Source of the DNA: Neophaeococcomyces mojaviensis
Lineage: Eukaryota > Ascomycota > Eurotiomycetes > Chaetothyriales
Assembly: GCA_030247915.1 (NCBI GenBank)
Contig: JAPDRQ010000073.1
Coordinates: 1-64,000, forward strand
Direction: 5' to 3'
DNA: 64,000 nucleotides
Every line of letters starts with the position of its first letter. The stretch's first letter is position 1. Below the pieces are notes generated by a model. The model did not search any database. It saw only the letters and a program-made list of their open reading frames with translations, and was not told the DNA's origin. The translations under genes and the position numbers were made by a program. This document shows positions 43,154 through 53,642 of this stretch, in pieces.

Positions 43154-45139
43154 CTAAAGCTTGCTTCGTATGTCAGGCTTACTCGATTCCTCAGGCTTCA
43201 GCTCCACAAGCAGCACGCCTTCCGCAACATCATCTCCTTCCTCACTCTCCAGCTCGATGACCCAATCGACTATGCCTGAACGAGGACTCCGAATTTCAAG
43301 CTCCATTTTCATCTGCTTCACGAATGCAATGATGTCGTTCTCTTTAATCTCGTCACCCTCGTCGACGAGAACCTCAATGAGCTTTCCACTCATGGGTACC
43401 ACAACATGATTCTTGTTGTTGCAGTCACCTCTTCGATGTGTTGAGGCTGTTGCCCCGGCTGAGGTTGTCGTGCTTGCAACTGTTGCCTTAAAGGTAAGAG
43501 GCTTCTGACCAGGGGCAGTGAAAGAAATATCGGCAACGATGGCATCGGGAAATTCGTTGCGGATAATTCTGTCGAGGCTCAGATGGTGCCCTTCCTTGCT
43601 GAGCCCCTCACCACCTTCAAGATGCAAAGTCCATGCATCGCCCTTTCGAAAAGAGATGTTGGAACTGGCCAATCCTTGAGATTGCGTGCTGGAGGCAGGA
43701 AACACTGGCAGGTTAGCAGTGGCAGACTCCGTTTTGCTGCCAAGTTTTTGCCCTTGCTCAATCAACTTCTGCATGTTGCTCTCGAGCCATGTCGTGTCCG
43801 CGTGTCCAGCACAGAATGCCTCGTCGCCGACGATGGCTCTTAGTAAATCCAAGTTCGTCTTGACACCACTAACCCGTGTTTCCGCCAGTGCTCTCCTAGC
43901 TTTCGCTAAAGTCTGTTCCCATGTTGAAGCAGTTACAATAATCTTCGCCATCATATTATCGAAGTCAGAGCCAACGGATCCGCCCTTCGATAAATGGCTA
44001 TCTACTCGAACGCCATTGCCGCTAGGAATCACAACCTCGGCGACCCTGCCGATGCTTAGTGCGAAGTTTGAGTTTGGGTCCTCTGCACATAGCCTCAGTT
44101 GGATGGAATATGCCTGAGGATGGTCCCGTGCCTGTGAAATATCGCCGAATCTGTGGTTCTCCAGAGCATTTTGGCCCTGAGCTATCAAGAGTTGTTCTCT
44201 AACCAAATCAACGCCTCTGACAGTCTCGGAAATGGTGTGCTCGACTTGCACTCGAGGGTTAATCTCAAGAAAGAAAAACTCACCACTTTTGACGTTGACA
44301 AGATATTCGAAGGTACCAAGGCCTAGATACTTTAATCTGTTCCCCATTGACATGGCGCTTTCGACGACTTTGCCAACTGTTCTCCGGTCCTTCGTTGGTG
44401 TAGGTGCAACTTCGACAATTTTCTGGAAACGTCGTTGTACGGAGCAGTCTCGCTCCCACAAGTGCTTCACGCCACCCTTACCATCACCAATGATCTGAAC
44501 CTCGATGTGCTTGAAACCACGAATGGCAGCCTGTTCAGCGAAGACGGTCTTCGAAGGTGACTCCCCGATACACCTTTCTACCGCATTTTGTAGAGAAACT
44601 TCATTCTCTACTAACCTGATACCGCGACCTCCACCGCCATCAACGGCCTTGACCATAATCGGAAAGCCGATGCTTCTGGCAAACATTCTTACGTCTTCAA
44701 CACTACTCGACGGATTTCTCATAGCCTTCAGCACAGGTACACCACCTTCTTCCGCTAGTGCTTTAGCCTTGAGCTTGTCTCCCGTCCGCTCAAGCACTTC
44801 CCAACCAGGTCCAACAACGAGCACATTAGCTTCCTCCCACATCCGACGGCTGAACTCGGCACTCTCACTCAAGAAACCATATCCTGGATGTACAGCGTCT
44901 ATCTTGTTCTCAATGGCGATTTTGATAATTGAATTGATGTCAGTGTAAGTGGCTGGCGAAACGACTTTGATGGCATGATGTGGTCGGCCTAGAGTGATAT
45001 GTGTCGTGTCTACGTCGGTGTAAAGTGCGAATGTGGTGGGTGGTGATGGTAGTTCATGGCAAGCTTGTAGTATGCGAATGGCTATTTCTCCTCTATTCAC
45101 CACCAGGAGACGCTTAATAGGCCGCTGTTGAGGTGGCAT
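43154..45139 (-). CDS. Acyl-CoA carboxylase alpha: biotin carboxylase + biotin carrier
   Basis: A 661-residue protein. The biotin carboxylase domain occupies residues about 8-460: LLVVNRGEIAIRI, VHPGYGFLSE, the ATP-grasp glycine loop VKAVDGGGGRGIR, HIEVQIIGDG, RDCSVQRRFQK and FLEINPRVQVEHT. A C-terminal biotinyl domain has VKQMKMELEI with biotinylated Lys611. It would carboxylate its own biotin with ATP and bicarbonate, then serve a separate carboxyltransferase. There is no mitochondrial presequence, and QMKM replaces the AMKMEH typical of methylcrotonyl-CoA carboxylase alpha. The partner subunit diverges 700 bp away. Substrate is unknown; it is neither the single-chain Acc1 nor pyruvate carboxylase, which are far longer. 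Confidence 0.9.
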   Translation of the reverse strand: MPPQQRPIKRLLVVNRGEIAIRILQACHELPSPPTTFALYTDVDTTHITLGRPHHAIKVVSPATYTDINSIIKIAIENKIDAVHPGYGFLSESAEFSRRMWEEANVLVVGPGWEVLERTGDKLKAKALAEEGGVPVLKAMRNPSSSVEDVRMFARSIGFPIMVKAVDGGGGRGIRLVENEVSLQNAVERCIGESPSKTVFAEQAAIRGFKHIEVQIIGDGKGGVKHLWERDCSVQRRFQKIVEVAPTPTKDRRTVGKVVESAMSMGNRLKYLGLGTFEYLVNVKSGEFFFLEINPRVQVEHTISETVRGVDLVREQLLIAQGQNALENHRFGDISQARDHPQAYSIQLRLCAEDPNSNFALSIGRVAEVVIPSGNGVRVDSHLSKGGSVGSDFDNMMAKIIVTASTWEQTLAKARRALAETRVSGVKTNLDLLRAIVGDEAFCAGHADTTWLESNMQKLIEQGQKLGSKTESATANLPVFPASSTQSQGLASSNISFRKGDAWTLHLEGGEGLSKEGHHLSLDRIIRNEFPDAIVADISFTAPGQKPLTFKATVASTTTSAGATASTHRRGDCNNKNHVVVPMSGKLIEVLVDEGDEIKENDIIAFVKQMKMELEIRSPRSGIVDWVIELESEEGDDVAEGVLLVELKPEESSKPDIRSKL

Positions 45140-45839
45140 CCTGCAGCGAATGTGCTATGAACGCAACGTAAGTCCTTCTATAGATCTCCGAATGACCGAA
45201 AATGCCGAATTCTTTGTCCACAGTTTTGGTTGTTTAAGTTGCTGTCCGCTTGCTTCATGCGATATAATTTGTTCCACACCTCAATGGATTGATCTTCACT
45301 AACGCCGGTTAAGTCAAGACTTGTCCAAGCCTAGAGAATCAATCAAAATCTACCAGATATGCATCAACAAGGAAATTTCTGTGACTAGTCTATGGATGAA
45401 TTTCTGCTGAAGCTCGGTAATATCAAAAAAGGTACAATAATTCTACCCCAGGTTCGGAATTTGTTTCTCCAGGTAGATCAGGAACCGAGGCAAGAAAGCG
45501 AGCCGGGAAGTTCACATCATTGCGGAGTTCAGCCGATACATGCTACGGACCTCAAAGATACCCGTTGTCGATGGTATCTTGCTGCTCTTCTGTTGCTTTT
45601 AGAACTCGGAATTGCATTGCGTGACTACGGCCACTGCGCACATTTAAAAAGCACTTGCTGGTTCCTGTCCCATCCCGTCCTGCCAAGCTACGTGAGCTCC
45701 TCGGCGGAGATATCCACGTAGACTGGCTTTTACTATAAGTTTTAGGGAACTGGACACTAGTAGTGAAGCAGTGGTATAACTTTTAACTTGTTGGGAAGTC
45801 CTGGTCTTGAGGCTGATCTCAGAGACATTCGGCGCCATC
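45140..45839. promoter_or_regulatory. Divergent promoter of the two carboxylase subunits
   Basis: 700 bp separate the start codons of the biotin subunit (-) and carboxyltransferase subunit (+). Such head-to-head placement fits co-regulated partners. A 109-codon plus frame at 45392-45721 has no motif. No specific binding site is assigned. Confidence 0.5.
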
Positions 45840-48453
45840 ATGGGCAAAATTGAAGATGATCCAACCTATAATCAGCCAAAACCCTCCATTCAGCCAAAGA
45901 AAGTCCCGGCAGGCAAAGAGGAATCAAATTATGCCAAGTCTGAGGGACTCAAGGCATATGATGACCCAACTTATAATCAGCCCAAACGCACTCCTGGTGG
46001 AGAAGATGTGAACTACCCAAAAGAACCCACTCGGCCAATTGACGGAAGAGATGGAACAGGCCCTTTAACAGAAGATCCTACCTACGACCGACCGAGGTCA
46101 TCAATCACAAATTCTCGTTCCATAGCTGACGACCCCACGTATAACCAGCCCAGACGGACTCCGGTCAGCGGGAATGACTCAGACTACCCTCCAGCGCCAT
46201 CCCAACAGCCAACAGGTAAGCGAGATGGCACAGGCACAATGACGGAAGACCCGACTTATGATAGACCGAGACCATCAAGCACGGAGCACCGCTCGATAGC
46301 AGATGACCCCACGTACAATCAACCAACCTCAACTCCAGCAGGCGGAGGTGGTGATGCAAACCACACTACTTCAACGAGGAGCTCCCAGTCCATAGCAGAT
46401 GACCCAACATACAACCAACCTCGTCCCATCTCCGCTAATGGCACCAACAACTCAGACGACCATTCACCCCAGCCCAAATCACAGTACTCAATCCCAGTTG
46501 GTGGAGGAGGAGAAAATGCAGACGACTCCTCACCAACAAGGGGTGTTTCCGCCGATGATCCAGTCTACTCGCAAAAGGCCCAATCTCGCGCAACCTCACG
46601 CCTCACACAACTCACCTCCCAGATCTCTCCTCCAGCATCCGAACCAAACACATCGAAGCCTCGTCGGCGCAAACAGAAACCAAAAGACTACCAATCCGCC
46701 CTTCCAGCAGACTACTCCGATATCCTCGACCACATCTCCAAAATGCAACACCATGCCCGCAACCCACCAGCCAGCGACAGGGGATACACCCGCCAGATCC
46801 GCGATGGCAAACTAACCTCCCGCCAGCGTATTGATACCATCCTCAACCCCGGCACCTTCCGCGAACTGGGCTCTGTTACCGGTCGCACAACCTGGTCACT
46901 TGACCCTAACAACCCCCTCACTGAAAACGTCGAGGATTTCACGCCGTCAAATAACCCCCAGGGCTTCGGACAGATAACGTGCTTGAAGACGGGGAACATG
47001 CCGCCACAGACACGACAGATTTACCTAACATCGGATGACTTTGCGATTCGTGGCGGTCATGCGGATGGACACAACGGGCTCAAGACGCTGTACGGAGAGA
47101 AATTGGTGCTGAGGCTGAAGGTGCCGGCCGTCAAGCTTGTTGATGGGAGTAGCGGAGGTGGGTCGGTGACGACGATCGCGACAACAGGGTACAGTTATTT
47201 GCCGCATGTGACGCTGCTGAGAACGGTTGTTAAGCAGCTTAACGCGGGAATTCCTAACCTTGGGGCTGTGGTTGGTCCTGCAATTGGGTTGGGCGCCGCG
47301 AGAGTTGTGAGCACGCACTTTAGCGTCATGGCTGCGGATATCGGGTCACTGTTCAATGCCGGGCCAAAAGTTGTGGAGGGCGCAACATTCGAGGAGGGCC
47401 TTAGCTTCCAGGATCTCGGTGGTCCGTGGGTGCATTGCTGTAACGGAACGATCGATAACATGGCTGCTAATGAGAAAGAGTGCTACGAACAGATCAGGAC
47501 GGTGCTGGGGTACCTCCCTGACTGTGGAAACCTGCAGGCTCCGCCTTGTTATCCAGCTGACTGGAGCGGCGACGACGTGAACCGCGAAGATGAGAAACTC
47601 AGGAGTATCGTGCCAAGGAAGAAGAATCGCATGTACAATCCTTACACCATCATCGAGAGCGTTGTTGATCGAGGGTCCTGGTTTGAGATTGGGCGGCTAT
47701 GGGGCCGAACAGGTATCGTGGGTCTTGCCAGGCTAGGCGGTAAGCCTGTCGCAATCTTGTCAAACAACTGTGAAGTCAATGGCGGTGCATTGGATGCACT
47801 AGGGAGCCAGAAAATGTTGAAGCATATCAAATTTGCGGATGTGTTTAATTTGCCGATTGTGCAGTTTGTGGATGTCCGTAAGTTACTCCCTTCCTAGGTT
47901 CCCTCCAGCATCCTACAGACCCGAAATACTAACGACGATGATAGCCGGCTATGCAATTGGCACAGTCGCCGAGAAGACCGGTGTCATGAAATGGGGTGTC
48001 GAACTCGGGAAAGCATACTACACCTCCACGACTCCGATCTTCACTGTTCTCACTCGTCGCGCCTACGGTGTTGCCGGCGGAATCATGCTCGACAGCCGCG
48101 AGCCATGGATGCGCGTTGCGTGGCCGTCCGCGAATTGGGGCTCCCTACCACTTGACGGCGGTATCGAAGTGGGACACCGCCATGAGCTGAAGACAATTCG
48201 CGAGAAAGCAGAACAAGAAAAACCAGGAAGTGGCGAAGAAGCATTCAAGAGGAGGTACAAAGAGCTTGATGAGATGTACGTGCGGCTAATGAACCCTGTG
48301 CGGACGGCAAATGTGTTCAACGTGGAGGAAATTGTTGATCCGAAAGACACAAGAAAGATCTGTTGTCGGTGGGCGAAAGAGATGTACGGCGTAGTCATGC
48401 AGGAAAGACTCGCCCACCGGGCAGCTGGGAAGATCGTGCCAGTCTTCTCATAA
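45840..48453 (+). CDS. Acyl-CoA carboxylase beta: carboxyltransferase with N-terminal repeats
   Basis: Two exons, 45840..47877 and 47945..48453, give 848 residues; the 67-nt intron (GTAAGT to GATAG) restores VQFVDVPGYAIGT, a conserved carboxyltransferase motif. Residues about 330-840 form a full AccD5/PccB/MccB-type carboxyltransferase with IGLGAARVV in the N half and YGVAGGIML in the C half, the oxyanion-hole glycines. Residues 5-245 are an unusual array of DPTYNQP/DPTYDRP repeats in a Ser/Pro/Gly linker. The start at 45840 (MGKIEDDP) is preferred over an ATG 33 nt upstream because the repeat region begins directly after it. It lacks a mitochondrial presequence. Substrate unknown; transfers CO2 from the biotin of the divergent neighbour's product. 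Confidence 0.88.
45855..46574 (+). repeat. DPTYNQP / DPTYDRP peptide repeat array
   Basis: Within the carboxyltransferase N-terminus, DPTYNQP occurs at residues 7-13, 42-48, 98-104, 156-162 and 188-194, and DPTYDRP at 79-85 and 138-144, with a decayed DPVYSQ at 240-245. A longer unit of about 59 residues (RDGTG..TEDPTYDRPR..RSIADDPTYNQP in outline) appears twice. Codons differ between copies (Pro CCA/CCC, Thr ACC/ACT/ACG/ACA, Tyr TAT/TAC, Asn AAT/AAC, Gln CAG/CAA) while the peptide is kept. Confidence 0.92.
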
Positions 48454-49242
48454 TCACAAACCCAAAATAGCAAACCCTTACCCATCTATCTTGTCAAATG
48501 TCCTCTGTGTTTATCCTGTTAGCCTTGCCGGCAAGAAACTCCCGTCGGTGTCACTCAAGGCTTACCACCATACCCAACCTTCACTTTCACTGCCCCTTTA
48601 TATACTGAGCCACCACCACAACACTCAAAAAAAGCAACAAATGCAGAGTCGTTTGCCAACCAAAGGTTGTCGTCATGGTGTAGTTGGTTGTCCTCCCCAA
48701 CCAGCTACATGCAAGCACTAAAACTCGAAGAAGTCGCTTTCTCATCGTCAATCGTTTCTCGATTGCTAGCGCCGGGTAACCAGTAAGTCACTAGTTCGAG
48801 ACAGTTGTAGAAGTCATCTGTTCGATTCGCCCCTCACGGCTTAGGCTCTCACTCGTAGTGTAGTTCAGTGCCAGCCTAAGACCATTAAGAGGAGCGCATC
48901 GAGCAGATGCACCGATGATGAGTTTTTGTTTTTTGGTGGACCCAAGCAAGGCTCATCAGTTCTTATGAGCAGTTGCCAGTGCCTTTTTTGTTTGCTTCTG
49001 TATGTGGTACCCGTCTCTTGTGAGTACTGGACGGAATCGTGTCCTGGTGCCTGGCTTGACTTGAATGGGCTAGTAAAATGAGGTGAGGTGAAAAACATGG
49101 CAATCCAAGGCAAGGCTCATCCTATGAAGGTGGTCGTGATACCTTTGGGTATCGTCCAAGAATGGTAGTCTTCTGACGTACTTGGCGAAATGACTCGTAA
49201 CAAAATGTCTCTTTCCCTAAGTTAACACTGCTCCCCTTCCAC
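48454..49242. other. Convergent 3' region with a stable hairpin
   Basis: 789 bp between the carboxyltransferase and kinase 3' ends. A 12-bp stem with one G-T wobble lies at 48679-48690 / 48698-48709 (listed separately). No open frame with a motif is seen. A tRNA-like look near 48671 fails because the T arm cannot be formed. Confidence 0.5.
48679..48709. repeat. 12-bp inverted repeat, 7-nt loop
   Basis: TGTAGTTGGTTG pairs with CAACCAGCTACA across the loop TCCTCCC. It lies about 225 bp past the carboxyltransferase stop. It could form in the 3' RNA of either convergent gene. Confidence 0.75.
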
Positions 49243-50658
49243 TCACACAGTCTTTCCAATGCCTTGCAAACTCAAATACACATCTGTCCCCCAGCCATAC
49301 ATGCTCTGCACGGCAATACTCCCGCCAAAATATTCAGCATAAGCCCTTCCCAATGGCAGTCCATAGCCCAAGCCTGCAATACTACTCGGATTACCACCAT
49401 TGGTGATGGCATTCAGTCCATCGTCCATCGCATTTCCGTTTACAGCGTGTTCCATATCGTAGGTCGTGAAACTATAGCTCCAGATATTCGGGAGTATCTC
49501 TGGCGGAATACCGCCTCCACGGTCGCGGATACGGATGGTTATACTTGGGGCAGCTGCATTGATGGGGCTCTCGATGCCTTCGTAGGAGGTGCAGTAATCT
49601 GCGAGGCCTTCTTGGCTGTAATCGTGGACGCTCTCGTCGGTGACGGAGATTTTTTTCAGGGCGTCAAGTTTGGAGTTAGGAACGTCGGGAGCTGTAGCGA
49701 TTGTGACTTCGATAGAGTGGGCTTCATTGCCGGATTCGATGGTCGCGCGGAATGCGTTTTTGATGAGTTCGGTGAGGATGTATTCGAGGTGGACGGGGAC
49801 ATGGGCGAATGTAGCGTCGACTGTGCCATTGAGATTTATGCGCGGTCGAACGCCGTACTTGAACTCGCAAATGTCGCCGACAAATGCTTCGCAGGATTTA
49901 ACGATCTTTGCAGGTTGAAGGGAGGTGTCAATGACGCCGATATTGTAGGGATCTGGATCGTGCTGGCGAGCCTCTGGGGTAGAGGCCATGTGTAGGGCCA
50001 GGTGTTGTTCAGCGATCAGTCTAGTGCCTATTCGGGCGCGAAGGTGCTGGTCGAGGAACTTTGTGACTTCAGCTACGTTGACGTATTTCCTGCATTCGAG
50101 AAATCCTTGGGCCAGAATCGGAATTGTGTTGGTATGCGTCTGCACAAGATCGGCCATGACCTCTGTAAACTTCTCCTCTTCTTCTAGCGTTGTGATTCGC
50201 TTCTGGTAGAATGGCTCGAGGATAGACAATGAATGCAGATAGTTGTTGTAGATCTTACTGATGTTCGGATTTGCGACCACAATGAACGGGAGGTTCCTTA
50301 GACGCTGGATGCGATGGGCAAGTCGTGCTGGCAGGAGGGAGAGGGTGAAGTTTGCAGAAGACAACAGGGCTTCTTCAGAAAGAGGGGGCCTGCCATGTCT
50401 GCCTCTCATCAGTCCTATGTTCTTCCGGAAAGCGATTGCCGCAACTTACCTGACCAGATCAGCCAGAGTCAGTGGTCGACGGGGAAGAGCTGCTAATCTT
50501 CGGATCTCATCCTCTGATATCGTCGCTGATGAGGGCATATACGACCATTGCCGGCTCGCATTTGGCACGATTGCGTCCAAGTTTCGGTTATGTGTGCTGG
50601 TGTGGAAGCCTCGTAGCTGGTGCTGAGGTCGAGCATACCGCCTCAAGCACAAAGACAT
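49243..50658 (-). CDS. Mitochondrial PDK/BCKDK-family protein kinase
   Basis: Two exons, 50658..50450 and 50398..49243, give 454 residues; a 51-nt intron (GTAAGT to GGCAG) joins LADLVR to HGRPPLSEEALL. The N-terminus MSLCLRRYARPQHQLRGFHT is a typical mitochondrial presequence. The four-helix domain is followed by a GHKL ATP-binding fold: ELIKNAFRATIE (N box), RDRGGGIPPEILPNIW (G1) and GLGYGLPLGRAYAEYFGG (G2). Such kinases phosphorylate the E1alpha subunit of pyruvate or branched-chain ketoacid dehydrogenase. RAYAEYFGGS and GTDVYLSL look closer to BCKDK than to classic PDK, but I cannot separate them by eye. An earlier in-frame ATG (50745) is less likely. Confidence 0.86.
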
Positions 50659-51172
50659 TTTGCTTTGTCGTTGGCATGTTCGAAGCGTCAGCCTCAACTC
50701 AGTGATAGTAAACGGAACAATGCTGTCAGTCCATGCCCAGCGCAAGAGGTATTAAAGGTGTTGGCGTGCCTCGGGGCTGCAGCTCTGTTCACAAAACACA
50801 TGTCACACCCCACAGCATGAGTCAAAGCTTGTCTATTCAGGCATCAAGGCATAAATGACGTACATCCTCAAAAAGGGTTCGTTTTGAACACTATAATCAT
50901 ATTGGCGCATTAAAGCCCTGGTCTTGCTAATCTACTCGTGAACGAAGACAGTTAGCAAGGATATGAGCACCAGCGCGGTCCAAGCAAAGCGGTTAATAGC
51001 TGTTGGAGATTTCATTGCAACCATGGCGGAGCGTTAGAATGCGCCGCATGATGAATGCAGCCATGTATCATATGTTGCCGTCCATCTCTGTGAAGATACC
51101 AATCTTGTCTATCGTGGGTGATATCTAGCTTTTATGCGCTTTCTATTAATGCATCTTGCTTAGACGTCTTCT
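50659..51172. other. Intergenic upstream of the mitochondrial kinase
   Basis: 514 bp containing the kinase promoter and the SET gene 3' flank. No gene or element recognised. Confidence 0.5.
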
Positions 51173-53076
51173 CTATCTTTTCGCACGATCCTTGTACCGG
51201 CATCTTGCCTCGCCACAAAGGCAGATCTTGTCGAGATTGTCCCAATAACGTCCTGAATAATCGACCGTAAGCTCCTTATCTGCAGCTATTCCATTCGAGA
51301 CAACCACTATTCGCTGTATGCCTAACCATGAGAATGTTTGAAACTGGCAATTCGGTACACAGGAATGGTTGATGAACCTCGTGTAGTTGCCGTATCTTCC
51401 TTGCCATATCTGGTAAGGCTCGTTATCTCCAGCTTGACTTTGCATAACATCCACGTCTGCTAGTCCTTTGGTGACCATGCCAACAAATTCACCCACCGCC
51501 TGACCACGTTCGAAAGAGCAGCAAGCTACCAACCCATTGTTCTTGCCGTTGTCTGTCCGGAAGATTTGGACAGGGCAGGACGTTCTCGGCCTAGGGCTGT
51601 ACAGGTCCGGGAAGCACTCGCACTCGTTCTCTTCCACAGTGTCTGATTGCCTCAAAGAGCATGACTTACACATGAAAATTGGTCCACTCTCAGACCGTCG
51701 AGGATCTCTATCGCCCCACTTCTCGCAGTCAACAATTGATTCGTCGAGATTTTGAAATGCAAAATTAGGGTCCCACTGCTTGTACGTAACAGCCAAAGGC
51801 ACGGCGTCCTGATCCTCCCTTCTGCCAACTGCCCAGTCATGAGGATGCCCACGCCAGTGACGCTGTGTCGACTCTCCAACGAGGGAAAGTAGCGTTCTCC
51901 ATTGTGGCTGAAGGGTATCCGCTGCGACCTCAGCCCTTATCCGCATACTCTGTAATTTGGTCATAGCTTCCTGATCGAAACCCAGCCGGTATTTGCAGAA
52001 TCTGTAGATGCCAGATCCGGAGAATACGAGGGCGCTCCATCCGGCAGCATTCTTGATCTCACGATATCCTTTCCAGATTGCCCTGCCAAGGTAAGCACAA
52101 TATCCTACAAACTTAACTTACGAACTCACATTCTATTCCGCAGCTCCTTTTCTGACCATGAAAACGATGTACACGCTTCAGTGAGCACCATCTTCTTATG
52201 CTCATTAGGCCTCAACTCAGGACGCTCTTCTCTCAACGCAGTCAACCGTGCATCATAACAATCGACCCAGTGAGCCTGAACAATGACTTCAAAGGCCCTT
52301 GCTGTACGGCTGCTCGTTGTGATCTGTTGACAACGTTTCGTTGCTTTTCCAAAATCCAGATCTCTTGATTCGAAACGATTCGTATCACCAGACATTTTCT
52401 CAAGCACCCACGACATAGCCTCCTTGAGATCATTGCCCATTGCAAGACTCTTTGGGTTGTGTATCTGCTCCCATATGCCTTCAGTTAGCTTGTCAATCGT
52501 AGATTGCTCTAGCTTATGAGGGTGGTCTTCGCCTAGTCGCCGCCGCTTAGGCGGACGTTGTTCTTCACTTTCTAAATGACAAGTAGGAAGCGTAGATGAT
52601 GTCGGTGTTGTAGGCGGTGTGTGCTGGGAACCATCAAAAAGAGGAACACATGAGTTGTCTATGGGACGACATGATTGTGCAACAGGGGTATTCGGGCTGT
52701 GGGTGGGCTCGGCCGATGCAGGTACACCATCAAGACCACAATACCCTTGAGAATGCAATGGAGGATTTACGCTGACATAATCCGAAGACGATGCAGTACA
52801 CCGCAGACTGCTATCCTTCTCGGTGGTAGGAGACCTAAGATCATCAATGCGGATGGAGTCGAGAATGACTCTCCTGCTGTAACCCGTGACATCTTGCGGA
52901 AGAACAAGGTTGGCTTCGAACTGTATATGAGAGTTGGAAGGAGTATCATCTGAAGCGGCGATCTGTGATAAAACCTCGTCGATCTTAGCAATGAGACGAC
53001 CGCGTAGCACATTCATCGCGGAAGGTGATGACCGATGCACCAGCTCATTCTCTACCATTTCTGGCTCTCGGAACAT
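51173..53076 (-). CDS. SET-domain protein, putative lysine methyltransferase
   Basis: Two exons, 53076..52130 and 52082..51173, give 618 residues. The 47-nt intron (GTGAGT, 3' GGCAG) joins ELRNRM to AIWKGYREIKNAAGW. The N half is disordered with a nuclear-localisation-like PPKRRRLGED. A conserved helical block (EACTSFSWSEKEL to YRFCKYRLGF) precedes a SET domain with RFINHSCVPNC, KELTVDYSGRYW and a post-SET ICLCGEARCRYK. NHSCxPN and the catalytic Tyr are present, so activity is plausible. Substrate unknown. The frame extends upstream without an ATG (53112 is TTG) as PTVLETGTPIESAVE preceded by a TAG acceptor, so a 5' exon is likely missing. Confidence 0.8.
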
Positions 53077-53642
53077 TTCGACAGCGCTCTCAATGGGGGT
53101 GCCAGTTTCCAAGACCGTAGGTAAGAGGTTATTCCAAGCAGAATCCTACGATGACCTGGTTATTGCTTGGTTAATGGTCAGCAAGCTGTGTGCTGGTTTT
53201 GGTAAGGCATCGTGAAACCTCTTAATCCGCTTTCAATGGCACCAAAATTTGTGATAATACTGCTCAGAATGTAGAACATGACATCAAAGTCCACTGAGCA
53301 TTTGACATCTACAGTCAAGGGATTATTTGTCGTTGTACCTTAACATTGTGGTCGAAGAATGAAAACGATCGACATCTTACCCAAAAGGGAAGAGTGTGAC
53401 CAGTCATATTGGCCCGAGCCTTTCGTGTTTCGAGTATTTTACCCGTTGTGTATTTTTGCTGTATTAAAATTACACAGCCTTGTTAAGGTGCGGACTTTGG
53501 AGATCGCATGCTTCTGTATCCCAAGCATCCTTCATCGTGTTAACCTGAAAGCGGATCAGTGTCTTTTGGAGTTCGTGAAGCGACTAGGAGAATACTCGGT
53601 CTTGGATGTTTGATAATACAGATACGATCAGCTGCTGATGAG
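53077..53642. other. Divergent region between SET gene and mL61
   Basis: 566 bp. Its left end probably includes the 5' exon or leader of the SET gene: the coding frame stays open to a TAG acceptor near 53150. The remainder holds the two promoters. An 84-codon plus frame at 53359-53613 has no motif. Confidence 0.45.

Noticed and set aside
48667..48850. Possible tRNA
   Set aside because: The A-box-like GGTGTAGTTGGTT pairs with a nearby inverted copy instead, and GTTCGATTC downstream has no matching T-stem or acceptor stem.
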